Shown here: piece after piece, positions 26,297 to 34,326 of the stretch
Layout: every line of letters begins with the position of its first letter
Position numbering within the stretch: the first letter of the stretch is position 1
From: Enterocola sp045654205
GTDB taxonomy: Bacteria; Bacteroidota; Bacteroidia; Bacteroidales; Paludibacteraceae
DNA: 64,000 nt
Assembly: GCA_045654205.1 (NCBI GenBank)
Contig: JAZOMZ010000009.1
Location: 1-64,000 of the forward strand
Direction: 5' to 3'
The notes under the pieces: generated by a model
What the model was told of the DNA's origin: nothing
Databases searched by the model: none
Seen by the model: only the letters and a program-made list of their open reading frames with translations
Translations under genes and position numbers: made by a program

Positions 26297-27229
26297 TTAC
26301 TTCCCATTCCTATACAATTGTATCGAATTAATTGTGTTGTGCCAGATGCTGTAGAAGCCACCGGCAACGGCACAGATAGGATCCATAAAGGTGTAGGCAA
26401 GCCAAATAACAAAGACGGTGTTTTTCTGTCCAAGGGCTTGACCTGCGCTTATGTGGTCGCCAAAAGGTCTGCCTATCTTGCGTCCTACCACAAACTGCAA
26501 TACGCAAGTGCTCGCCGTGATAACTATTATTCCCAACAATGTGTAGATATCTATCTCTGTGTTTGCAAAAGCACGAGAAGCAGTTGCCATAGCCAGAGCC
26601 AATGCCACCATCCACAAATAAAAAGCCAAATCCTTTACTTTGATGATTTTCTCTCTCAATTTAGGCAAAAATCTGTTGGTTAGTCTTGCCAAAATAAGTG
26701 GAATCATAATCACAGGGAAAACTTGTTTTATAATACTAGTGAACGCTTCGGTAAAACCTAACTCATTTTGAACAAAAAGCGGAATAAATGCAGGTACAAT
26801 TAATGCCACAGAAATGTTAATAAGTATATTATACATTAATAATGTGGCAGGATTACCTTTGAGTTTTTCTACAATTACCACAGAGGCAGTAGCAGTAGGG
26901 CAGATAAAGCATGCCAACATACATTCCAATATGATAAACCAATTGCCATGTGGCATAAAGTGCAACACAGCAGAAAGTAATCCCATCATGCCCACTTGCA
27001 CCAATAGTAAATATCCGTGCCAAGGTCTTAAACGCAGTTGTTTGAAGTCTATCTTGCAAAAAGAAATGTATAACATGCAAAAAAGCAGTGCAGGTTGTGC
27101 TATTTTGATGCCGTCATTGATACCTTCCTTTACCTCTATAGGCAGTTGTAGTGCATGAGCCACAATGTATGCCAATACACCTAGGCACATAGTAAAGGGT
27201 AACGACCAATTTTTTATAAAGTTGAGCAT
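26297..27229 (-). CDS. BASS-family (bile acid:sodium symporter-like) transporter
   Basis: This 310-aa integral membrane protein has about nine to ten hydrophobic segments spread over its length and the family pattern CFICPTATASVVIVEKLKGNPA near 110-131 and GQALGQKNTVFVIWLAYTFMDP near 270. BASS proteins move organic anions with sodium. The substrate is not evident. A -7 box TACCTTTG lies at 27256-27249, back-to-back with the priA promoter. Confidence 0.8.
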   Translation of the reverse strand: MLNFIKNWSLPFTMCLGVLAYIVAHALQLPIEVKEGINDGIKIAQPALLFCMLYISFCKIDFKQLRLRPWHGYLLLVQVGMMGLLSAVLHFMPHGNWFIILECMLACFICPTATASVVIVEKLKGNPATLLMYNILINISVALIVPAFIPLFVQNELGFTEAFTSIIKQVFPVIMIPLILARLTNRFLPKLREKIIKVKDLAFYLWMVALALAMATASRAFANTEIDIYTLLGIIVITASTCVLQFVVGRKIGRPFGDHISAGQALGQKNTVFVIWLAYTFMDPICAVAGGFYSIWHNTINSIQLYRNGK

Positions 27230-27248
27230 GTTTTGTGTAAATTTTCTG

Positions 27249-27256
27249 CAAAGGTA
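27249..27256 (-). promoter_or_regulatory. BASS transporter promoter -7 box
   Basis: TACCTTTG on the minus strand, 20 nt before the ATG at 27229. Confidence 0.5.
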
Positions 27257-27270
27257 GGGAATTTTTTTAT

Positions 27271-27278
27271 TAATTTTG
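27271..27278 (+). promoter_or_regulatory. priA promoter -7 box
   Basis: TAATTTTG matches TAnnTTTG. It ends only 10 nt before the priA ATG (27289), so the transcript would be almost leaderless. Confidence 0.5.
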
Positions 27279-27288
27279 CGTCTTGCCT

Positions 27289-29466
27289 ATGAAAGCTTAT
27301 GCTAATATTATATTACCTATACATGTGGGAGTTTACACCTATAAAGTTCCATTTGAAATGCAGAGCGAAATCTCTGTAGGAATGCGTGTGCTGGTTCCGC
27401 TAGGTAAAAATAGAAAATATATTGGTATAATATTGTCGTTTACAAACGTAGCCGCAGAAGGTATAAATTACAAAGAAATTTTAGAAGTTTTAGATTCAGA
27501 ACCAATTGTTTCGCAATATCAATTGGAACTTTGGCAATGGGTGGCAGAATACTATTGCTGCAGTTTGTCTGATGTAATGAAAAATGCATTGCCATCTGCA
27601 CTTTCTAAAAATACTTTTACAGAATTAAAAGATGCATATGTTCTAAAAAACGATATTCCACTTAAAAGGAAAACTGCTCAAGTGGTTTCTATTTTAGAAA
27701 GGTATGAAGAATTGCTCCAATTGGGAGATGTCTTAAAATCTTCTTTATTAGAAAATCAAAGTCTTAGTGCATTTAATACGTTAGTTAAACACGGTGTATT
27801 TGAATTGGATTATAAAACAAAAAGTAGGATAAAACAGACGGTATCTACCAAAACATTAAGTGATTTAACTACAGCACAACAACATGCGTTTGAAGAAATA
27901 AAAGAAGGATTCTCTATAGGGAAACCTGTGCTTCTACATGGTGTTACTTCGTCTGGTAAAACAGAAATCTATATAAAATTAATCCAAGAAGTAATTAATC
28001 AGGGTGGTCAGGTACTATATTTAGTGCCAGAAATTGCTCTAACCACTCAACTTACCGACCGCTTGTCTCAAGTATTTGGCGATGAGCTTATTAGTTATCA
28101 CTCAAAACTATCTGATGCGGAACGAGGTGAAATCTATAATGAGATAGGAGGTAGGTTTAAGGTGGTTTTAGGTGTGCGTTCTGCCGTGTTTCTTCCTTTT
28201 ACAAATCTCAAATTGATTATAGTGGACGAAGAGCACGAACCGTCTTATAAGCAGACAGATACATCACCACGATACAATGCCAAAAATGTGGCACTTATGC
28301 TTGCTCACAAACTAAAAATAGGCATACTTATGGGTTCTGCCACTCCGTCTGTGGAGTCGTATCATCTCACTCAAATGGGCAGATACAAGTTGGTGGAACT
28401 TAATGAAAGATACGGCAATGTGGAATTGCCAGAAATCATAGTATTAGACCGCCAAGACGCGTTTGTAAAAAAACGTATGAAGTCTATGTTCTCGTGGCTT
28501 CTGATAGAAAAAATGAATGAATGCCTTGAGCGAGGCGAGCAGGTGATACTCTTCCAAAATAGACGTGGATTTTCATCCTTTGTGGAGTGTAAACAATGTG
28601 CTTGGGTGCCAAAATGTCCGCATTGCGACGTTAGTTTGACCTATCACAAATCTCAAAATTATCTTTCTTGTCATTATTGTGGCTATAGAATTCCTGTGCC
28701 TAATGTTTGCCCAAAATGTGGCAACGAGGAACTAAAAGATAAGGGTTTTGGTACAGAAAAGGTTATGGAAGAACTTGCTGTAAGGTTCCCAGACTATAAG
28801 GCTGGGCGTTTGGACTTAGATGTAACTCAAACCAAACATGCCTACGATAAGATATTTAATGCCTTTTCTTCTGGTGAAATCAAAATACTTGTTGGCACTC
28901 AGATGGTGGCAAAAGGTCTCGACTTTGACAATGTAGGCCTAGTAGGTGTGCTAAATGCAGACAATCTTTTGAACTATCCCGATTTCCGCTCCGACGAACG
29001 TGCATTCCAGCTTTTGGTGCAAGTTGCGGGTAGGGCAGGACGTAGAAATAAAAGAGGTATAGTTTTAATCCAAACCGCTCAAACAGAGCATGCTGTGATG
29101 CCTGCTATTATGCAAAATAATTACGCATTATTTTATAATAAACAGGTGATGCTTCGCCAAATGTTTAGTTATCCGCCGTTTGTTAGGGTAATAAATATTT
29201 ACGTTAAATGCAACGATTACAATACTTGTTATAGGGCAGTTATGTCGCTTTCAAAGGAACTTTCAGTTAGTTTTGGAGATCAACTTTTGGGTCCTGATAA
29301 ACCACCTGTATCAAAGGTGCAAAAACTTCACATTCAGAAACTTATGCTTAAATTGCCTGTGGAGCAATCGATGGTGGAATCTAAGAAGCGAATAAATGCT
29401 GCCATTGAAAATCTTAAAAAACAATATTCTAGCATTTTCACTATAGTGGATGTTGACCCTATTTAA
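27289..29466 (+). CDS. priA: Primosomal protein N' (PriA helicase)
   Basis: This approximately 725-aa 3'-5' helicase restarts stalled replication forks. It has the N-terminal DNA-binding domain (about 1-100), Walker A GVTSSGKTE near 215, the DEEH box (VDEEHEPSYK) near 316, and two zinc sites made of eight Cys in CKQCAWVPKCPHC and CHYCGYRIPVPNVCPKC near 440-480. The C-terminal VAGRAGR motif VI is near 580. The ATG at 27289 is preferred over a TTG two codons earlier that sits in the promoter. Confidence 0.96.
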   Translation: MKAYANIILPIHVGVYTYKVPFEMQSEISVGMRVLVPLGKNRKYIGIILSFTNVAAEGINYKEILEVLDSEPIVSQYQLELWQWVAEYYCCSLSDVMKNALPSALSKNTFTELKDAYVLKNDIPLKRKTAQVVSILERYEELLQLGDVLKSSLLENQSLSAFNTLVKHGVFELDYKTKSRIKQTVSTKTLSDLTTAQQHAFEEIKEGFSIGKPVLLHGVTSSGKTEIYIKLIQEVINQGGQVLYLVPEIALTTQLTDRLSQVFGDELISYHSKLSDAERGEIYNEIGGRFKVVLGVRSAVFLPFTNLKLIIVDEEHEPSYKQTDTSPRYNAKNVALMLAHKLKIGILMGSATPSVESYHLTQMGRYKLVELNERYGNVELPEIIVLDRQDAFVKKRMKSMFSWLLIEKMNECLERGEQVILFQNRRGFSSFVECKQCAWVPKCPHCDVSLTYHKSQNYLSCHYCGYRIPVPNVCPKCGNEELKDKGFGTEKVMEELAVRFPDYKAGRLDLDVTQTKHAYDKIFNAFSSGEIKILVGTQMVAKGLDFDNVGLVGVLNADNLLNYPDFRSDERAFQLLVQVAGRAGRRNKRGIVLIQTAQTEHAVMPAIMQNNYALFYNKQVMLRQMFSYPPFVRVINIYVKCNDYNTCYRAVMSLSKELSVSFGDQLLGPDKPPVSKVQKLHIQKLMLKLPVEQSMVESKKRINAAIENLKKQYSSIFTIVDVDPI

Positions 29467-29469
29467 TAT

Positions 29470-30207
29470 ATGAAAATAAAGGCTTTAATAGTATTCTCTC
29501 TGCTTTTTATCTCTGCCTCTGTTTTGGCTCAAAATGTTGGCAAGAAGATTTACAAATGTTATGTAGATAAAGATATGTCTACATGGCGCTCTGTGATAGA
29601 TAGTCTTCAGAAACAGAAGGAATTGGGTGCTTTGTCTGTTGATGAGACATGGATGTTGCTTGATTATCAATATGGATATCTAGGATGGGCTGTAAGTGAA
29701 AAAAAGACAATGAAAAGGAAAGCTGAGGTATATTTGGATGTGGCAGAAGAAAATCTAGATGAACTAATAGAAAAACAAGGTGCAAGTGCTACTTCAAATG
29801 CTTTTAATGCAGCTTTTGTGGCCTATGAAATTTCTCTGAATCCTATCAAAGCTCCTTTTATTGGCTTAAAATGTATGAAATATGCAGAAAAGGCTGTGGA
29901 GCAAGATTCTTCAAATTATTTTGTCCTTATTCAGTATGGGAATATTATGAATTATATGCCTGAGGCCTTTGGTGGCTCAAAGGATAAAGCTCTAATTTAT
30001 TATAAAAAAGCAAAAGATATAATGAGTAGGGAAGAGACTCTTTATAAAGATAATTGGCTTTATATGAACTTGATACTAACAATTGCTGATATTTATAAAA
30101 ACAAAAAAGATTTTGTTTCAACTAAACAATATTACCAAGAGGCGTTGGAATTGGAACCTGATTATGAGTATGTGAAAGAACTATTAAAATCAGTTTCGGA
30201 GTTATAA
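29470..30207 (+). CDS. Exported TPR-like protein
   Basis: This 245-aa protein starts with a signal peptide (KIKALIVFSLLFISASVLAQ, cleavage near 21) and has alpha-helical repeats of the tetratricopeptide type, clearest at the C-terminus (DIYKNKKDFVSTKQYYQEALELEPDYEYV). It probably acts in the periplasm as a scaffold; no specific role can be given. It follows priA by 3 nt and may be co-transcribed. Confidence 0.7.
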   Translation: MKIKALIVFSLLFISASVLAQNVGKKIYKCYVDKDMSTWRSVIDSLQKQKELGALSVDETWMLLDYQYGYLGWAVSEKKTMKRKAEVYLDVAEENLDELIEKQGASATSNAFNAAFVAYEISLNPIKAPFIGLKCMKYAEKAVEQDSSNYFVLIQYGNIMNYMPEAFGGSKDKALIYYKKAKDIMSREETLYKDNWLYMNLILTIADIYKNKKDFVSTKQYYQEALELEPDYEYVKELLKSVSEL

Positions 30208-30215
30208 TCTTTTCA

Positions 30216-30300
30216 CTTCGCGCTCTTCGCGGGATTTTACTCATTATTGCCTACAAAAGCAAAACTCGTTATACTCAAACATTGCTTTTGCTTAACGCCA
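30216..30300. repeat. Intergenic palindrome element upstream of tRNA-His
   Basis: Within the 238-bp gap before tRNA-His, a CAAAAGCAA ... TTGCTTTTG inverted repeat (30252-30290) encloses ACTCGTTATACTCAAACA, related to the element at 24109-24180. The GC-rich block CTTCGCGCTCTTCGCGGGA (30215-30233) precedes it. No coding sequence is recognised here. Confidence 0.4.
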
Positions 30301-30395
30301 ATAATTTCTTAAAATCTATTTCCGCTCATCACGAGGCGTTCAAAATTTATAACTCCTCACTTATTATATATATCTGAAAAATATTTTTAAAAAAC

Positions 30396-30426
30396 CTTGC
30401 AAATTCAAAAAAAAGTATTACCTTTG
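30396..30426 (+). promoter_or_regulatory. tRNA-His promoter
   Basis: The -33 box CTTG (30396-30399) and the -7 box TACCTTTG (30419-30426) are 19 nt apart. The expected start is about 14 nt before the tRNA. Confidence 0.65.
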
Positions 30427-30445
30427 CACCGTAATTCAAAAACAT

Positions 30446-30519
30446 GGTGATTGTAGCTCAGTTGGCAGAGCATCGGATTGTGGTTCCGAGTGTCGCGGGT
30501 TCGAGCCCCGTCTTTCACC
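30446..30519 (+). tRNA. tRNA-His (anticodon GTG)
   Basis: A cloverleaf with the extra G-1 of histidine tRNA opposite C73, anticodon stem CGGAT/ TCCG-like with loop TTGTGGT, and T arm GCGGG-TTCGAGC-CCCGT. The acceptor helix GTGATTG / CTTTCAC has two U-U oppositions (5:68 and 6:67). No CCA is encoded. Confidence 0.93.
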
Positions 30520-30522
30520 CTA

Positions 30523-30558
30523 AAGAGACTGATAAATATTTGTCAGTCTCTTTTTTTT
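30523..30558 (+). terminator. tRNA-His terminator
   Basis: The stem AAAGAGACTGA / TCAGTCTCTTT is followed by a run of eight T. Confidence 0.88.
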
Positions 30559-30612
30559 GCATTATGTGAATAAAAAATACTCATTAAATGATATTTTTTT
30601 GATAAAAAATCT

Positions 30613-30620
30613 TAATTTTG
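30613..30620 (+). promoter_or_regulatory. Promoter -7 box of the purF-like gene
   Basis: TAATTTTG matches TAnnTTTG, 33 nt before the ATG at 30654. Confidence 0.5.
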
Positions 30621-30653
30621 TACCTCTAAAGCAAAGAAATAATTTTTAATTAT

Positions 30654-32063
30654 ATGGGCGGTTTTTTTGGAACTATTAGTAAGAGTAATTGTGTAGCAGA
30701 TTTGTTCTACGGTACAGACTACAACTCACACTTAGGTACACGTAGAGCAGGTATGGCAACATACTCTAAAGAAAAAGGAATGGTTCGCTCCATTCACAAC
30801 ATTGAAGGATCTTATTTTAGATCTAAATTTGAAGATGGACTTCACAAATTTGATGGCGCAACATCTGGTATTGGTGTTATTAGTGATACAGATGCGCAAC
30901 CTATCATTATTCACTCACACTTAGGTAAAATGGCCATTGTGACTGTGGCACGTTTAGATAACCTAGTGGAACTAGAAGCAGAATTGCTTAAAAGAGGTCA
31001 TCACTTTACAGAATTAAGTTCCGGTAAAACTAATCAAACAGAGGTTATTGCTACCTTAATTAATGAAGGAAAAACCCTTGAAGAAGGTATCCAAAATATG
31101 TTTAACCATATCAAAGGTTCTTGCTCTTTATTAATTTTAAGAGAAGATGGCGTTTACGCTGTGCGTGACAAACTTGGTCGTTCTCCTATTATTATTGGTA
31201 AAAAAGAAGGTGCCTACGCTATTTCTAGTGAAACAAGTGCATTCCCAAATCTTGATTATGCAATTGACTACTATGTAGGACCTGGTGAAATCATAAAACT
31301 TACAGCAGACGGTTGGACACAAATTCGTAAACCAAACGACAAAATGCAAGTTTGCTCATTTTTCTGGATTTACTTCGGTTTCCCATGTAGTTGTTACGAA
31401 GGTATAAACGTGGAAAATGTGCGTAATTCACTTGGTGAAGCATTAGGCAAAACAGACGATATCACACCAGACTTTGTTTGTGGTATTCCAGATTCTGGTA
31501 TTGGTCATGCAATAGGTTATTCAATGGGTAAAGGCGTACCATACAAACGTGCTATCCTTAAATATACTCCAACTTGGCCACGTAGTTTCACTCCTTCAAA
31601 CCAATCTATGAGAAATCTAGTGGCAAAAATGAAACTACTTCCAAACCGTGAAGTTTTAACCGATAAAAAAGTTGTGTTCCTAGACGACTCTATCGTGCGT
31701 GGTACCCAACTTAAAGGTAATGTAGATATGATGTATGATTACGGTGCGAAAGAAATACACATGCGTATTGCTTGTCCTCCAATGATTTATTCTTGTCGTT
31801 ACCTAAATTTCTCATCAACACAAAACGACCTTGAGTTAATCACTCGTTATTATATTGAGCAACTTGAAGGTGCTCACGACAAAAATCTACAAGAATACGT
31901 AGATCCAACATCTGAAAAACACAAACAACTAGTAGAACTTATCCGCAAAAGATTTGGTCTTACTTCTCTTCGCTACAACACTGTAGATGCACTTGTGAAA
32001 GCGATAGGACTTCCTAAGGAGAAGATATGTACTCACTGTTTTGACGGATCTAGCTATTTTTAA
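30654..32063 (+). CDS. purF: Amidophosphoribosyltransferase-like protein with degenerate glutaminase domain
   Basis: This 469-aa protein has the PurF layout: an N-terminal Ntn glutamine amidotransferase domain (about 1-225) and a C-terminal phosphoribosyltransferase domain with the PRPP loop VVFLDDSIVRGTQ near 341 and a Cys-containing tail CTHCFDGSSYF. Authentic PurF makes phosphoribosylamine from PRPP and glutamine. Here the N-terminus reads MGGFFG, so the nucleophile Cys that normally follows Met or a propeptide is absent. The usual HVRYAT and HNGNL segments are replaced by GVISDTD and VARLDNL. It might use ammonia or have a regulatory role. It is the first gene of a string with ffh and folD. 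Confidence 0.8.
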   Translation: MGGFFGTISKSNCVADLFYGTDYNSHLGTRRAGMATYSKEKGMVRSIHNIEGSYFRSKFEDGLHKFDGATSGIGVISDTDAQPIIIHSHLGKMAIVTVARLDNLVELEAELLKRGHHFTELSSGKTNQTEVIATLINEGKTLEEGIQNMFNHIKGSCSLLILREDGVYAVRDKLGRSPIIIGKKEGAYAISSETSAFPNLDYAIDYYVGPGEIIKLTADGWTQIRKPNDKMQVCSFFWIYFGFPCSCYEGINVENVRNSLGEALGKTDDITPDFVCGIPDSGIGHAIGYSMGKGVPYKRAILKYTPTWPRSFTPSNQSMRNLVAKMKLLPNREVLTDKKVVFLDDSIVRGTQLKGNVDMMYDYGAKEIHMRIACPPMIYSCRYLNFSSTQNDLELITRYYIEQLEGAHDKNLQEYVDPTSEKHKQLVELIRKRFGLTSLRYNTVDALVKAIGLPKEKICTHCFDGSSYF

Positions 32064-32074
32064 TTAAATAAATT

Positions 32075-33391
32075 ATGTTCGAATCACTAAGCGAGCGCCT
32101 GGAGCGTTCATTTAAAATACTAAAAGGTGAAGGTAAAATCACCGAGATAAACGTGGCGGAAACCCTAAAAGACGTGAGAAAAGCTCTTTTAGAAGCCGAC
32201 GTAAACTATAAAACCGCTAAAACTTTTACAGATGATGTAAAAGCTAAAGCGCTTGGTATGAACGTATTAACCGCTGTTAAGCCAAGCGAGTTAATGGTTA
32301 AGATAGTTCACGACGAGCTTGCTGCTCTTATGGGAGGTACTCACACCGAACTAGAACTTAAAGGTTCACCAAGCATAATCTTGATGGCAGGTCTTCAAGG
32401 TTCTGGTAAAACTACATTTACCGGTAAACTTGCCAATATGCTTAAGTCTAAAAAAGGTAAAAATCCTCTTATGGTGGCTTGCGACGTGTATCGTCCAGCT
32501 GCTATTGAGCAACTTCGCGTTTTAGGCGAGCAAATTAATGTGCCTGTTTACACAGAAATCGACAGCAAAGATGTAGTAAGCATTGCAAAAAATGCTATTG
32601 CAGAAGCTAAGAAAAAAGGCAACGACGTGGTTATCGTCGATACAGCTGGTCGTCTTGCTGTGGACGAAGAAATGATGAATGAGATTTCTGCTGTTAAAGA
32701 AGCAATCAATCCAAACGAAATCCTATTCGTTGTGGACTCAATGACAGGTCAAGACGCAGTAAATACTGCAAAAGAATTCAACGACAGACTAGACTTCACA
32801 GGTGTTATCCTTACCAAACTTGATGGTGATACACGTGGTGGTGCGGCTCTTTCTATTCGTTCTGTGGTAAATAAACCAATCAAATTTGTTGGTATTGGTG
32901 AAAAAATGGAAGCAATTGACGCGTTCCACCCAGCACGTATGGCAGACCGTATCTTGGGCATGGGCGACATTGTTTCTTTCGTGGAACGTGCACAAGAACA
33001 ATACGACGAGGCAGAAGCTCGTAAACTTTCTAAGAAAATTGCTAAAAACCAATTTGGTTTCGACGACTTCCTTAATCAAATCCAACAAATCAAGAAAATG
33101 GGTAATATGAAAGACCTTCTTGGTATGATTCCAGGAGTGGGTAAAGCCCTTAAAGATGTGGATATTAAGGATGATGCTTTCAAACATATTGAGGCAATTA
33201 TTCAGTCTATGACTCCTGAAGAACGTACCAATCCACAAATTTTAAATACCTCACGCAAACAACGTATTGCAAATGGTAGTGGTAGAAATATTCAAGAAGT
33301 GAATAGACTTATTAAGCAGTTTGATGATATGCGCAAAATGATGCGTATGGTTCAAAACAATGGTGGTAAACTTCCTAAATTTAGAAGATAG
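32075..33391 (+). CDS. ffh: Signal recognition particle protein Ffh
   Basis: This 438-aa GTPase binds signal peptides and targets ribosomes to the membrane. The N domain (about 1-90) is followed by the G domain with GLQGSGKTTFTGKLA near 107, DTAGR near 190 and TKLDGDTRGGAALS near 247, then the Met-rich M domain (about 300-438) with KKMGNMKDLLGMIPG and MRKMMRMVQNNGG. It lies 11 nt after the purF-like gene. Confidence 0.97.
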   Translation: MFESLSERLERSFKILKGEGKITEINVAETLKDVRKALLEADVNYKTAKTFTDDVKAKALGMNVLTAVKPSELMVKIVHDELAALMGGTHTELELKGSPSIILMAGLQGSGKTTFTGKLANMLKSKKGKNPLMVACDVYRPAAIEQLRVLGEQINVPVYTEIDSKDVVSIAKNAIAEAKKKGNDVVIVDTAGRLAVDEEMMNEISAVKEAINPNEILFVVDSMTGQDAVNTAKEFNDRLDFTGVILTKLDGDTRGGAALSIRSVVNKPIKFVGIGEKMEAIDAFHPARMADRILGMGDIVSFVERAQEQYDEAEARKLSKKIAKNQFGFDDFLNQIQQIKKMGNMKDLLGMIPGVGKALKDVDIKDDAFKHIEAIIQSMTPEERTNPQILNTSRKQRIANGSGRNIQEVNRLIKQFDDMRKMMRMVQNNGGKLPKFRR

Positions 33392-33447
33392 TTATTATTT
33401 AGGCTCAGCCACCGACTCTCCAAATAACCATAATAACCAAATAAAGG

Positions 33448-34326
33448 ATGATTTTAATCGACGGAAAAAAGACTGCAGACGATATTAAATTAGAGATTGC
33501 AGAAGAAGTAAAACAATTAATTGCAGAAGGTAAAAAACAACCACACCTTGTGGCTATTCTAGTAGGTCACGACGGTGGTAGTGAAACTTACGTGGCTGCA
33601 AAATGCAAAGCATGTGAAATGTGTGGTTTCAAATCTACACTTATTCGTTACGAAGATGACGTTACAGAAGCAGAACTTCTATCTCGCATCGAAGAACTAA
33701 ATAATGATGCAGACGTAGATGGCTTTATTGTTCAACTTCCTCTTCCAAAACATATTTCTGAACAAAAAATTATTGAAGCAATCGACTACAGAAAAGACGT
33801 GGACGGTTTCCACCCAATCAACGTAGGTCGTACTTCTATTGGTCTTCCTGCATTCGTATCTGCTACACCAGCAGGTATCCTTGAACTTCTAAAACGTTAC
33901 GAAATAGAAACAGCTGGTAAACACGTTGTTGTTCTAGGTAGAAGTAATATCGTAGGTAAACCAGTGGCTCAACTTCTTATGCAAAAAGCATATCCAGGCA
34001 ACGCTACTGTAACAGTTTGCCACAGCTATAGCAAAGACCTTAAAGAACAATGCCTTAAAGCTGACATCATCATTGCAGCTCTTGGTTCTCCAAACTTTGT
34101 AACAGCAGATATGGTGAAAGAAGGTGCAGTAATTATCGACGTAGGTACCACTCGCGTGCCTAACGCTAACACAAAATCTGGTTTCAAACTAACTGGTGAC
34201 GTTAAATTTGATGAAGTTGCTCCAAAATGCTCTTACATCACTCCAGTTCCAGGTGGAGTAGGGCCAATGACTATATGTTCGTTGATGAAGAATACTTTAT
34301 TAGCTGGAACTAAGTCTATATACTAA
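33448..34326 (+). CDS. folD: Methylenetetrahydrofolate dehydrogenase / cyclohydrolase FolD
   Basis: This 292-aa bifunctional enzyme interconverts methylene- and formyl-tetrahydrofolate, supplying one-carbon units for purines. Visible are YVAAKCKACEMCG near 47 with the catalytic Lys, QLPLPKHISEQKI near 96-108, the NADP loop VVLGRSNIVGKPVAQLL near 163, and the C-terminal TPVPGGVGPMTICSLMKNT. It ends at a hairpin that is also read by the convergent GH13 gene, with which it overlaps by 11 bp. Confidence 0.97.
   Translation: MILIDGKKTADDIKLEIAEEVKQLIAEGKKQPHLVAILVGHDGGSETYVAAKCKACEMCGFKSTLIRYEDDVTEAELLSRIEELNNDADVDGFIVQLPLPKHISEQKIIEAIDYRKDVDGFHPINVGRTSIGLPAFVSATPAGILELLKRYEIETAGKHVVVLGRSNIVGKPVAQLLMQKAYPGNATVTVCHSYSKDLKEQCLKADIIIAALGSPNFVTADMVKEGAVIIDVGTTRVPNANTKSGFKLTGDVKFDEVAPKCSYITPVPGGVGPMTICSLMKNTLLAGTKSIY

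Noticed and set aside
27283..27288. TTG start of priA two codons upstream
   Set aside because: It lies at the predicted transcription start and the family begins at the following ATG.
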